DNA of 64,000 bases. Origin: Pantoea sp. Ap-967 (lineage in GTDB: Bacteria; Pseudomonadota; Gammaproteobacteria; Pseudomonadales; Pseudomonadaceae). The stretch is taken from positions 310,001-374,000 of the forward strand of contig NZ_VWXK01000001.1 of assembly GCF_011752565.1 (NCBI RefSeq), written 5' to 3'. The position numbers and the translations under genes were made by a program. This document shows, in pieces, positions 35,942 to 43,954 of the stretch; the stretch's first letter is position 1, and every line of letters begins with the position of its first letter. The notes beneath the pieces were generated by a model. The model was not told the origin of the DNA. It was given only the letters and a program-made list of their open reading frames with translations, and made no database searches.

Positions 35942-36415
35942 ATGAAAGAACACCATTACGCTGTCACCGTAAATTGGATAGGTAATACGGGTGAAGGTAC
36001 TGCAAGCTACACGGCGTACCAGAGAGACTTCAACGTGGAGGCTCCAGGCAAGGCACCTATCCTTGGCTCTGCCGACCCTGCCTTTCGCGGGAACCCCGAA
36101 CGCTGGAATCCTGAAGACATGTTGCTGGCCTCGATCTCGGCCTGCCACAAGCTTTGGTATCTTCATCTGTGCGCCGTCAACGATGTGAACGTGCTGGCAT
36201 ACGTCGATCAGCCAGTGGCCCGAATGTTTGAAGGAGATGGCCAGCGTAAAGGCCATTTCAAGGACGCAGAGCTTAGGCCCCAGGTCATCATCAGCAGCCA
36301 GTCAAATCTGGATCTTGCAAGACGCCTGCATGACGACGCTCACCACGAATGCTTTATTGCCAATTCAGTCAACTTTCCTATCAGGTGCAGTGCTGTTATC
36401 AAGCATCAAGACTAG
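35942..36415 (+). CDS. OsmC family protein
   Basis: A 157-aa protein (MKEHHYAVTVNWIGNTGEG) of the OsmC/Ohr fold; such proteins reduce organic hydroperoxides by a Cys pair. The first conserved Cys lies in S-I-S-A-C-H-K-L-W-Y, the second in H-H-E-C-F-I-A-N-S near the C-terminus. CAGGAGTGACC gives a good ribosome-binding site at 35942; the open frame back to 35837 is unlikely to be used. It converges on the next gene with 21 nt between. Confidence 0.88.
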   Translation: MKEHHYAVTVNWIGNTGEGTASYTAYQRDFNVEAPGKAPILGSADPAFRGNPERWNPEDMLLASISACHKLWYLHLCAVNDVNVLAYVDQPVARMFEGDGQRKGHFKDAELRPQVIISSQSNLDLARRLHDDAHHECFIANSVNFPIRCSAVIKHQD

Positions 36416-36436
36416 TCGGTAGCCGTGATCTATCGC

Positions 36437-36841
36437 TCAGTGTTTTGATTCTCTTGACTGGGCAACCGCCGCAACGATATGGGGCACGGCGTAGGATTTA
36501 AACCAGTGATTCATGCCGGCAATCGCCTGCTGTGAGGATGGCAGGCTCCCTGCACCGATTAATTCTGAACAGGCTTGCGCCATCGCCTGAAGGATGCGTG
36601 CCGCTTCGGGAACGTAGGGTGAGTCCGTTTGGGTATCATGCCTGTCTCGGATAATTTTATAACGGATGTTCTCCGGCATCGTCCACGCGCTGATTAGAAA
36701 CTCCATGACCGTGTACTCGACGCCATTGATGTTGATGACGGCTGAACGGAGTGATTCGTCAAAGCCTGCAGCATCGATTTGCTCACAGCTATCGATAGCG
36801 GTATTCATCATTTCGCGAATCAGGTTCCAATCCGTTTTCAT
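36437..36841 (-). CDS. Hypothetical protein, 134 aa
   Basis: MKTDWNLIREMMNTAIDSCE behind a strong GAGGAGG at 36841. An acidic, mostly helical cytoplasmic protein; VEYTVMEFLISAWTMPENIR and YVPEAARILQAMAQACSELI suggest a small regulatory or immunity-like fold, but no family is recognised. Part of the AT-richer accessory stretch. Confidence 0.65.
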   Translation of the reverse strand: MKTDWNLIREMMNTAIDSCEQIDAAGFDESLRSAVININGVEYTVMEFLISAWTMPENIRYKIIRDRHDTQTDSPYVPEAARILQAMAQACSELIGAGSLPSSQQAIAGMNHWFKSYAVPHIVAAVAQSRESKH

Positions 36842-36960
36842 AAGCACCTCCTCTGCCTTTCTACAAAGACGCTCGGGGCCACATTTTTTTCACCCCGAGT
36901 TTTCGAGATCACTACATCCTTCTAAGGAAAAAACGCAACTATCTGATTTAACAGAGCATT

Positions 36961-37048
36961 CTGTAGGAGCGGGCTTGACCCGCGAAGCAAGCACCGCGGT
37001 GCATGGCACCGGCTGTGCCGGTGTTCGCGGGGCAAGCCCGCTCCTACA
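36961..37048. repeat. REP inverted pair
   Basis: CTGTAGGAGCGGGCTTGACC (36961) and TTCGCGGGGCAAGCCCGCTC (37024-37043) are inverted copies, with GGCACCG-GCTG-TGCCGGTG inside. The rest of the 36842-37204 gap shows no other gene or signal. Confidence 0.8.
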
Positions 37049-37204
37049 AAGGATGGCGGCGCGACTGCTGGCAGTATCGCGCCTTCTTTCAATCCCCGAC
37101 GTTTCGCAGGGCCTTCGTGCAAGTCGCCAGCCATGGCACCGTTGCCGCCCACCCTCGCGCACGTGATCAAAATTCAACTGACCGCTTTAACGGAGCCTAA
37201 GCGC

Positions 37205-37291
37205 ATGACCAAACGAGAGCAGGAAGTTCTCCAGTTGCTACCGCAGGGAACAGCGAACACGGCCATACAGCTTGGCAGGATCGGAAAATGA
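37205..37291 (+). pseudogene. LuxR-type helix-turn-helix remnant (28 codons)
   Basis: ATG at 37205 to TGA at 37291, reading MTKREQEVLQLLPQGTANTA and on to IGK. T-K-R-E-Q-E-V-L-Q-L-L-x-Q-G-x-x-N-x-x-I-A is the opening of the LuxR DNA-binding domain, but the recognition helix is missing and the frame ends early. The TGA overlaps the ATG of the next ORF (ATGA). Probably a decayed regulator end, possibly reused as a leader peptide. Confidence 0.55.
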
Positions 37292-37470
37292 CGATCATGA
37301 CGCTATGGATAGTGGGTGCTGGTGTTGTCGCACTGGTGCTCCTGGCATTCAAGATGAACCTGGTACGCCTTGAACACACCAACGGGAACAAGCGACCAGG
37401 GTATTGGCTTGCCCTATCGATCCCCATTGGCTTGGGCATCCTGTTTGTCATTGAAAAGCTTTCGTCTTGA
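37288..37470 (+). CDS. Small two-helix membrane protein, 60 aa
   Basis: MTIMTLWIVGAGVVALVLLA forms helix 1 (about 4-22), a basic loop with LEHTNGNKRPGYW follows, and helix 2 is about 40-56 (LALSIPIGLGILFVIEK). AGGATCGGAAA precedes the ATG. It is coupled to the LuxR remnant by an ATGA overlap. Unrecognised; may be an orphan membrane peptide. Confidence 0.6.
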   Translation: MTIMTLWIVGAGVVALVLLAFKMNLVRLEHTNGNKRPGYWLALSIPIGLGILFVIEKLSS

Positions 37471-37501
37471 CCTGCCACCCCAAAAGCTCCAACGCTGGCG
37501 A

Positions 37502-37536
37502 CCGGACGCGCATTCTTTACAGAACGCGCCCGGTTT
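37502..37536 (+). terminator. Possible terminator of the small membrane protein
   Basis: CCGG-A-CGCG (37502-37510), loop, CGCG-C-CCGG (37525-37533), then TTT. The T-run is short. The following 200 nt to about 37735 hold nothing I can name. Confidence 0.35.
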
Positions 37537-37737
37537 AAACCCGCCACCCATCAACCCGCCGTGCCAGCGCGCGGGCTGAGGCGGGCGTAAAAGCGCAGTC
37601 CCTACCCCATCCCAACACCGCTCCCCCCCTGCTCAAGCACCCGGCCTGCCTGCCCTTGAGCCCTCGCTGTGCATCTGCGATGGCACTTTCCCTCACCTAC
37701 CCATTTCCACCGCCATGCTAGAGTGCTATCATTTTTT

Positions 37738-37757
37738 GCGAATGATTCTCAGTTTCG
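37738..37757. promoter_or_regulatory. Fur-like box upstream of the response regulator
   Basis: GCGAATGATTCTCAGTTTCG contains AATGATTCTCA, close to the Fur consensus core (GATAATGATAATCATTATC). It lies directly upstream of the direct-repeat box. A second Fur-like core is in the flp promoter. Confidence 0.4.
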
Positions 37758-37760
37758 AAT

Positions 37761-37776
37761 CTTAATAATTCTTAAC
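37761..37776 (+). promoter_or_regulatory. Direct-repeat box before the two-component genes
   Basis: CTTAAT-AATT-CTTAAC, two half-sites with 10-bp period, as recognised by OmpR-type regulators. It resembles the boxes before flp, tadG and the TolC gene, which suggests autoregulation. The conserved 10-nt spacing to a TTGC -35 seen in those three is not seen here. Confidence 0.55.
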
Positions 37777-37836
37777 TGATACTTGAACCGTTTGACTGAT
37801 AGAAACAGCGTACGTCTCCAGTGAGGGAACACCGTA

Positions 37837-38502
37837 ATGCGAGTATTGGTAGTTGAAGATGACCCGTCGGTTAGCCATTGGCTCGGCTGCAAGCTGCACG
37901 CCTCTGGCCATGCCTGCCGGACCATCGACAACGGCGAGGGCGCCCTGCAGATGATTGGCAATGAAGTGTTCGACGTCGTCATCCTGGACCGAATCCTGCC
38001 CAAGATGGACGGCATCGAAGTGCTTCGCCAGCTCGATGGCCAGCAGCGCCCGCCCATTCTGATCCTGTCCGCAAACGATCAAACCAGCGACCGGGTCGAA
38101 GGGCTGCGCGCCGGTGCCGACGACTACCTGGGCAAACCGTTCGACTTCAACGAACTGCTGCTGCGCCTGGAACTGCTCGCACGCCGCCACAAACCCCGCG
38201 CCCCGCAGGAAGTGGTGCAGGTGCAGGACCTCTGCGTCGACCTGGGCACGCGCCAGGTGCAGCGCGCGGGCAAGCGCATCGAGCTCACCGACAAGGAATT
38301 CAAGCTGCTGCAAGTGCTGGCCGAACATGCCGGCCAAGTGGTCACCCGCAGCATGCTGCTGGAGAAAGTCTGGGGCTACAACTTCGACCCGCAGACCAAC
38401 CTCATCGACGTGCACCTGTCGAAACTGCGCACCAAGCTGGAAAAAGGCTTCGAGCACGCATTGATCAAAACCGTACGGGCCATTGGTTATGTCCTGGGCT
38501 GA
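37837..38502 (+). CDS. OmpR/PhoB-family response regulator
   Basis: A 221-aa two-domain regulator. Receiver: acidic pair E7-D8-D9, phosphorylated D51 (VVILDRILPKMDG), T/S at S78 and K100 (DDYLGKPFDFNELLLR). DNA-binding winged helix about 125-221, with ELTDKEFKLLQVLAEHAGQV and SKLRTKLEKGFEHALIKTVR. The kinase gene overlaps its end by 14 nt. Immediately upstream of a complete Tad locus; proposed to act on the direct-repeat boxes there. The closest type is QseB/PmrA/TctD-like, not PprB. Confidence 0.93.
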   Translation: MRVLVVEDDPSVSHWLGCKLHASGHACRTIDNGEGALQMIGNEVFDVVILDRILPKMDGIEVLRQLDGQQRPPILILSANDQTSDRVEGLRAGADDYLGKPFDFNELLLRLELLARRHKPRAPQEVVQVQDLCVDLGTRQVQRAGKRIELTDKEFKLLQVLAEHAGQVVTRSMLLEKVWGYNFDPQTNLIDVHLSKLRTKLEKGFEHALIKTVRAIGYVLG

Positions 38503-39880
38503 ACTTCGCCCACTCCTGACCACCAGCAGCCTGCGCCAAGCCACCACCATCGCCTTCATTTGCCTGTTGTTCTCGCTGATCTCGATCGTGCTGAGCAACC
38601 AGTTGCTTGAAGTGGTGATGCGCAGCCACGTGCGCGACATGATCCTCAACGACGTGCGCAGCCAGCAGTTGCAGGGCGCCATGGTCAGCGCCGAGCGGCT
38701 GAGCTGGGCACTGCGTTACCGCCAGCAGCTGGATGTGCGCAAGGAACGCCAGGCCACGGTGGTCGACCGCGACGGCAAGCTGTTGTTCGGCAGCCGCGGG
38801 CTGCTGCCCGAACCGACCCTGCCAGCCTCCGACCGCTTGCGCTGGTACCACATTACCCTCACCAATGAACAAGGCGAGGCTGCCGAAGTGCTGGGCCTGA
38901 CCATCACCCTGGGCGATGGCGGCCAGTACTACAGCGCCTTCGACCTGCGGCCGATGCTCGAACGCACGCGCATCATTCCCCTGGCCACCGGCGCCGGGCT
39001 GCTGCTCTTGCTGCTGTCGATCCTGATTACCGCCCTGCCCTTCGGCCTGCACAACCTCTACCGCATCAACCGCATCCGTGACGCCCTGGCCCGCTATGCC
39101 AACGGCGACTACACGGCCATGGCCCCTGCCGTGCAGCATGGCGACGAATTCGACCAACTGGGCATCGAGATCAACCACGGCCTGCGGCGCATCAACAAGC
39201 TGATGGACGAGGTCAAGCACATCACCAGCCACATCGCCCACGAACTGCGCACGCCCTTGACCCGCCTGCAGAGCCGCTTGCTCAACGCCAGCGAACACCT
39301 CCAGGGGCCGGCGCGTGAGGAGCTGCTGTGCGCAGTACAGGACAGCGAGCGCATCCAGCACCTGTTCCGCGCCGTCATGCGCATCGCCGAGGTGGAAACC
39401 GGGCGCATGGCCTGCCATTTCGAAGTCATCGACGTACGCGAACTGCTCGAAGACGTGGCCGAGTACTACCAGCCATTGGCCGATGAACGCGGCTGCCGTT
39501 TCGAGCTGGAAGTACAGAAGGACTGCCAGCTGTTCGGCGACCGCGCCCTGCTGTTCCAGGCCTTGGCCAACCTGATCGACAACGCCCTCAAGTACGCACC
39601 ACCGGGCCTGGCGATCACCCTGGCGGCGCGCGGGCGCAATGGCCAGGGGATGCTCCAGGTACGCGACCGCGGCCCGGGTATCAGCGCCGCCCACAGCGAG
39701 CGGGCGATGGAGCGTTTTCAGCGCCTTGAACCCAAGGGCGATGTCCACGGCCATGGCCTGGGCCTGACGCTGGTGCGGGCGATTGCCGAAGTGCATGGCG
39801 GCGACCTGCGCCTGGGCGACAACCAGCCGGGCCTGGCAGCCAGCCTGAATGTGCGCAAACAGGTGCTGGCCGGGCGCTGA
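38489..39880 (+). CDS. Sensor histidine kinase
   Basis: A 463-aa kinase starting MSWAELRPLLTTSSLRQATT. Two membrane helices (about 20-37 and 166-186) bound a periplasmic sensor of about 130 residues. HAMP follows, then the H-box S-H-I-A-H251-E-L-R-T-P-L-T-R, N-box L-I-D-N-A-L-K-Y-A, G1 D-R-G-P-G-I and G2 G-H-G-L-G-L-T-L-V. ATG at 38489 overlaps the regulator gene, so both are co-translated. The periplasmic signal is unknown. Confidence 0.93.
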   Translation: MSWAELRPLLTTSSLRQATTIAFICLLFSLISIVLSNQLLEVVMRSHVRDMILNDVRSQQLQGAMVSAERLSWALRYRQQLDVRKERQATVVDRDGKLLFGSRGLLPEPTLPASDRLRWYHITLTNEQGEAAEVLGLTITLGDGGQYYSAFDLRPMLERTRIIPLATGAGLLLLLLSILITALPFGLHNLYRINRIRDALARYANGDYTAMAPAVQHGDEFDQLGIEINHGLRRINKLMDEVKHITSHIAHELRTPLTRLQSRLLNASEHLQGPAREELLCAVQDSERIQHLFRAVMRIAEVETGRMACHFEVIDVRELLEDVAEYYQPLADERGCRFELEVQKDCQLFGDRALLFQALANLIDNALKYAPPGLAITLAARGRNGQGMLQVRDRGPGISAAHSERAMERFQRLEPKGDVHGHGLGLTLVRAIAEVHGGDLRLGDNQPGLAASLNVRKQVLAGR

Positions 39881-39890
39881 GCGGGCCTTC

Positions 39891-39947
39891 CTTAAGCATT
39901 CTTAATGGTTGTCACCTTGCTCGGCAATTGAGAATCACTCGTAATAT
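39891..39947 (+). promoter_or_regulatory. flp operon promoter with direct-repeat activator box
   Basis: CTTAAG-CATT-CTTAAT (39891-39906), 10 nt, then a -35-like TTGCTC (39917-39922) and a -10-like TAATAT (39942-39947; 19-nt spacer). The box to -35 distance equals that before tadG and the TolC gene. Confidence 0.65.
39925..39940. promoter_or_regulatory. Fur-like box within the flp promoter
   Basis: CAATTGAGAATCACTC lies between the -35 and -10 and matches the Fur half AATGAGAATCATT at 11 of 13 positions. It would repress pilus synthesis in iron-replete cells if real. Confidence 0.4.
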
Positions 39948-40002
39948 CAGCCACGCCCCGCCGGGGCCTTCCTGTTAACCATGCCCCGTTCGGAGATTTG
40001 CC

Positions 40003-40197
40003 ATGACCCCTCGCATCCGCGCCTTCCTCAACGACGAAAGCGGTGTTACCGCCATCGAGTACGGCATTCTCGCTGCCGCCATGGCCGCGGCCATCGGCAT
40101 CATCTTCGGCGAAGACGGCGTGTTCATCTCGGCACTGAAAAACCGCTTCGAAGCCATCGGCAACCAGATCAGCGGCGGCAAGGGCGCGGCGCAGTAA
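40003..40197 (+). CDS. flp: Flp-type IVb major pilin
   Basis: A 64-aa prepilin. Residues 1-14 form the leader ending DESG, cleavage falls before V15, and the class signature V-T-A-I-E19-Y20-G-I-L follows with E at position 5 of the mature protein. A hydrophobic helix runs to about residue 36. Secreted and polymerised as thin Flp/Tad pili. CGGAG lies 8 nt upstream. First gene of the Tad operon. Confidence 0.95.
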   Translation: MTPRIRAFLNDESGVTAIEYGILAAAMAAAIGIIFGEDGVFISALKNRFEAIGNQISGGKGAAQ

Positions 40198-40212
40198 GCC
40201 GCCGGCACCGCC

Positions 40213-40770
40213 ATGAACAGCCAACTGGCTCTTATCGTCCTGCCACCGGCACTGTGCTGGGTGATCGCCTCGGACCTGCTGTATCGCCGCATCCACAACC
40301 TGCTGGTGGTGATGCTGCTGTTGGTCTGGTGTTCGCAGCCGCTGTTCGCCGTGTTCGGCCTCGGCCCCTGGGCTGCGATGAGCGCCGGTGAACTGCTGCC
40401 GATGCTGGGCTGCGCGCTGCTCGGTGCAGTGTTGGTACTGGCGGTCGGGTTCATGCTGTTCAGCATCGGCCAGGTCGGCGCCGGTGACGTCAAGCTGATG
40501 ACCGTGCTGTGCTTGTGGAGCAGCGGCAACCAGATGGCGTTTCTCATCGTCACCGCCCTGGCAGGCGGCATCCTGGCCTTGGCCATGCCGGTGCTGGCGC
40601 CGCTGGAGCATGCCTGTGCACTGCTCTGGCAACAGCTTGGCGCACGCCTGCCAGCGCTGGGCATCGGCATCCCCACCGTGCTCACCCGTGAGCGCCCACA
40701 GGGCCTGCCTTACGGCCTGGCCATCGCGACCGGCAGTTTCTTCACCTTGTTCTCTTCCATCCACCCCTGA
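40213..40770 (+). CDS. tadV: Prepilin peptidase TadV/CpaA (A24 family)
   Basis: A 185-aa inner-membrane aspartyl protease that processes Flp and the TadE/F pseudopilins. Catalytic aspartates lie in A-S-D-L-L-Y-R-R-I-H-N (about D21) and in G-A-G-D-V-K-L-M (about D95), the G-x-G-D motif. About six helices. 15 nt after flp, same operon. Confidence 0.93.
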   Translation: MNSQLALIVLPPALCWVIASDLLYRRIHNLLVVMLLLVWCSQPLFAVFGLGPWAAMSAGELLPMLGCALLGAVLVLAVGFMLFSIGQVGAGDVKLMTVLCLWSSGNQMAFLIVTALAGGILALAMPVLAPLEHACALLWQQLGARLPALGIGIPTVLTRERPQGLPYGLAIATGSFFTLFSSIHP

Positions 40771-40785
40771 CGATCTGGTTGTCCC

Positions 40786-41688
40786 ATGAAAACCCCTTCC
40801 GTCCTCTTGCTGGCAGGCGCCCTGGTCCTGGCCGGTGGCGCAGCCCTGCTGGCCCGCGTTCTGCTCGCCCCTCCACCGGCCGCCGTTGCCGCCGCCAAGC
40901 CCGCTACCCCGGAAAAGGCGCCGCTGGCCGTGCTGGTAGCCGCCGCCGACCTGCGCCCCGGCCAGTTGATCGACCGCAGCATGCTGCGCTGGCAGGAAGT
41001 GCAGTCGCTGCCCTCGGCCGAGCAGTACTTCCAGCGTGGCCAGGGCAAGCTCGACCTGGGCGCCGGCGCCGTGCTGCGCCGCCCGCTCAAGGCCGGCCAG
41101 GCACTGACCGCCGCGCTGCTGGTGCGCGCTGGCGAGCCGGGCTTCCTGGCCGCGGTACTCAAGCCAGGCATGCGCGGCCTGTCGCTGCCCACCTCGGCGG
41201 TAGCCGTCAGCCAGGGGCTGGTCAGCGCCGGCGACCGGGTCGACGTGATTCTTTCGCTCAAGGTGGGCAAGAACGACGACCGCGACCTCGGCCCACCCAA
41301 GCTCGCCGCGCAAACCCTGCTGCGCGATGTGCGCGTGCTGGCCGTCAACCGCAGCGCCCGCGACCTCACCGCACGGCTGAACAGCGCTGAGCCGGCTGCA
41401 CCGGCGGCAGCGGCAAACGACAAGGAAAACCGCTACTTCGAAACCGTCACCCTGGAAGTGACCCCGGCCCAGGCCGAACGCCTGGCGCTGAGCAAGGAAG
41501 CCGGCACCTTGCAGCTGGCCTTGCGTGGCAACCGCGAGCCGGGTGACGGCCTGCCCCGCAGCGGCACCCGCGAGGTCACCCGCCTGGCCCAGGCCACCGA
41601 CGTGTACGCCAAGCCCGGGCTGGGCGACTCGCTGCCCGTGCTCTACCGCGGCGACCAGGTCGAATACGTACGCCCTGCGAAACCTTGA
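40786..41688 (+). CDS. rcpC: Tad pilus assembly protein RcpC/CpaB
   Basis: A 300-aa protein anchored by an N-terminal helix (MKTPSVLLLAGALVLAGGAA), then a SAF domain at about 45-110 (VLVAAADLRPGQLIDRSM, LRRPLKAGQALTAALL) and a following CpaB beta domain (RGLSLPTSAVAVSQGLVSAG, DRVDVILSL). Supports secretin assembly and may bind peptidoglycan. Its stop precedes the rcpA start by about 50 nt. Confidence 0.92.
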   Translation: MKTPSVLLLAGALVLAGGAALLARVLLAPPPAAVAAAKPATPEKAPLAVLVAAADLRPGQLIDRSMLRWQEVQSLPSAEQYFQRGQGKLDLGAGAVLRRPLKAGQALTAALLVRAGEPGFLAAVLKPGMRGLSLPTSAVAVSQGLVSAGDRVDVILSLKVGKNDDRDLGPPKLAAQTLLRDVRVLAVNRSARDLTARLNSAEPAAPAAAANDKENRYFETVTLEVTPAQAERLALSKEAGTLQLALRGNREPGDGLPRSGTREVTRLAQATDVYAKPGLGDSLPVLYRGDQVEYVRPAKP

Positions 41689-41741
41689 GATCCCGACCTG
41701 CCCCACCCGGGCATCGACTGGCCATTCCGGAAGCACTGACG

Positions 41742-43277
41742 ATGACGTTCCCCCGCTCTCCCCTTTTCCTGGCGCTGACCTGCGCCCTGGGCCTGTTCTG
41801 CGCACTGCCGGCGCACGCCGAAGTGGTGGTGCTGGACCCACCCCTGGAGCTGCCGCCGCAGTACCCCGAAGCCGAGCAGCCCGAAGACCCGCAGGCCTAT
41901 GCCGAGGAGGCAGCCTACCCGGCCGCCCCCGACGCCAACGCGCACCTGCCGGCGCACCTGACCGAGGTCAGCGAAACCCGCGACGTGCACCTGTTGGTCA
42001 AGCAGGGGCGCTTGCTGCAACTGCCCAGGGCCGCCACCCGGGTGCTGGTCGCTGACCCGAAGATCGCCAGCTTCCAGGCGCCCACCCCAGGCAGCGTGTT
42101 CGTCTTCGCCCAAACCGCAGGCACCACCACCCTGTATGCCCTGGACGACAAGGAACAGGTGATCGCCGCGATCCGCGTGGTGGCCGACTACGACCTCGAC
42201 GCCCTGCGCAAGCAAGTGATCGCCGAAGTACCCGGCGCCCAGGTGGAGTTCAGCCCGGCCTCGGCCAACGGCCTGGTGGTGCGCGGCAGTGTGCGCACCC
42301 CGCAGCAGGCGCACCAGGTGATCACTGCCGTGGAGAGCTACCTTGGCTCACCGCAGGACGGCACGCGCGGTAGCGGCGGTGGCGGAGGCGGAGGTGGTGG
42401 TGGCGGCGCTGCAGGCAGTGGTGGCAGCGAGCAAGGCCCGCGGGTCATCAACCAGCTCAAGGTCGAGCTCTCGGCCCAGGTCAACCTCAGCGTGCGCATC
42501 GTCGAAGTGTCGCGCAGCCTCAGCTCGCAACTGGGGCTGAACTGGGAAGCCACGCTCAAGGACGGCAACTACTTCTTCCGCAACGGCGCCAGCCTGTTCG
42601 ATGCCACCACCGGCGCCTTCAGTGGCGGCACCGTCAGCAACGCCGTGGCCGGGGGCTTCCACCGCTATGGCTCGACCACCGTGGCCGGCCTGCTCACCGC
42701 CTTGTCCCAGGACGGCTTGGCGACGGTGCTGGCCGAACCGAACCTGACGGCGATGTCAGGCGAAACCGCAGGCTTTGCCGCCGGTGGCGAGGTGCCGATC
42801 GTGATCACCACCAACAACAACATCACCATCGAGTACAAACAGTACGGCGTAATCATGCGCATGACCCCGACCCTGCTGTCGCCCAACCGCATCAGCCTGC
42901 ATGTCGCCCCCGAAGTCAGCGACCTGTCCGATGAAGGCGCCGTGGAGCTGCAAGGCAACGTGATTCCAGCCTTCAAGGTGCGCCGCGCCGACACCACCGT
43001 GGAACTGGCCAGCGGCCAAAGCTTCGCCCTGGCCGGCATGCTGCGCAGCAACAGCGCCCAGCAGGTCACCGGCGTGCCCGGCCTGCGCAACATCCCCGGG
43101 CTTGGCCGGTTCTTCGAAACCCACACCTCCAGCCAGGCCGACACGGAGCTGGTGATCATCGCCACCGCCTATGTGGTCGAGCCCACCACCCCGGGCGAGC
43201 TGCAAACGCCAGGCCGGGGCATCGCCCAGCTCGATGCCCTGACTCCTGCCCAAGCCACCGCCGGCTACCTGTTCTGA
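41742..43277 (+). CDS. rcpA: Tad outer-membrane secretin RcpA/CpaC
   Basis: A 511-aa secretin with signal peptide (MTFPRSPLFLALTCALGLFC-ALPAHA). An N0-like/BON region is at about 65-205 (HLLVKQGRLLQLPRAATRVL), and the secretin core at about 240-480 has the signature VPGLRNIPGLGRFFETH. Between them, at about residues 207-230, is an almost pure glycine run, rare in this family. The ATG at 41742 is preferred; the frame is open back to 41685, overlapping rcpC. Forms the pilus pore. Confidence 0.93.
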   Translation: MTFPRSPLFLALTCALGLFCALPAHAEVVVLDPPLELPPQYPEAEQPEDPQAYAEEAAYPAAPDANAHLPAHLTEVSETRDVHLLVKQGRLLQLPRAATRVLVADPKIASFQAPTPGSVFVFAQTAGTTTLYALDDKEQVIAAIRVVADYDLDALRKQVIAEVPGAQVEFSPASANGLVVRGSVRTPQQAHQVITAVESYLGSPQDGTRGSGGGGGGGGGGGAAGSGGSEQGPRVINQLKVELSAQVNLSVRIVEVSRSLSSQLGLNWEATLKDGNYFFRNGASLFDATTGAFSGGTVSNAVAGGFHRYGSTTVAGLLTALSQDGLATVLAEPNLTAMSGETAGFAAGGEVPIVITTNNNITIEYKQYGVIMRMTPTLLSPNRISLHVAPEVSDLSDEGAVELQGNVIPAFKVRRADTTVELASGQSFALAGMLRSNSAQQVTGVPGLRNIPGLGRFFETHTSSQADTELVIIATAYVVEPTTPGELQTPGRGIAQLDALTPAQATAGYLF

Positions 43278-43294
43278 GCCAAGGAGAACACCCC

Positions 43295-43939
43295 ATGCGC
43301 TTTGCCCAACCCGCGCTCCTCAGCCTGGCGCTCGGCCTGCTGCTAGGCGGCTGCGACCGCAACTTCAACAACCAGCGCGTGGCCAACTACGCGCCCGGTA
43401 CGCCCATGCCGGCGATCCAGGCCGTGCCATCGGCACTGGTCGCGCAGCTCAAGACCACCGCAGCCGGAGGCCTGGACCAGGCCTCCCTGGCCGACCTCAA
43501 CACCCTGCTGGCCCGCCAGGGCCGCCTGAGCCAGCAAACCCTGACCCTGCGCCCGGCCACCCCAGGCGGCGAGCAGGTTGCCACGCGCCTTGCCCAGGTG
43601 CTGCGCCAGCTGGGCGTGCGCCAGGTGATCGTCGCCCCCACCCAGCTGCAACGCAGCGGCGACACCGACCTGCAAGTGGTGTCCGAGGCCGTGGTCGCGC
43701 AAGTGCCCGATTGCCTGATCCGCGACCCCAACGGCGTGACCGTCAAGCCCTTCACCGCCATCGGCAGCCTGGGCTGCGCCAACCGCGCCAACATCGCCCG
43801 GATGGTCGCCGACCCTCGCGACCTGAACCGCGCCCAGGCCCTGGACGGCGGTGACGGCATCGCCGCCACCAACGCCGTCGACCGTTACCAGCGCCACGAA
43901 ACGGTGGAACTGCTGGACATCAACTTCAACAAGGACTGA
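43295..43939 (+). CDS. rcpB: Tad pilus lipoprotein RcpB/CpaD
   Basis: A 214-aa lipoprotein with lipobox L-L-G-G-C20. CpaD-family blocks: LQVVSEAVVAQVPDCLIRDP, IGSLGCANRANIARMVADP (the pair of conserved Cys) and DLNRAQALDGGDG. Outer-membrane pilotin/accessory of the secretin. Starts 17 nt after rcpA. Confidence 0.9.
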   Translation: MRFAQPALLSLALGLLLGGCDRNFNNQRVANYAPGTPMPAIQAVPSALVAQLKTTAAGGLDQASLADLNTLLARQGRLSQQTLTLRPATPGGEQVATRLAQVLRQLGVRQVIVAPTQLQRSGDTDLQVVSEAVVAQVPDCLIRDPNGVTVKPFTAIGSLGCANRANIARMVADPRDLNRAQALDGGDGIAATNAVDRYQRHETVELLDINFNKD

Positions 43940-43954
43940 CCGCGGAGCGCCCCG

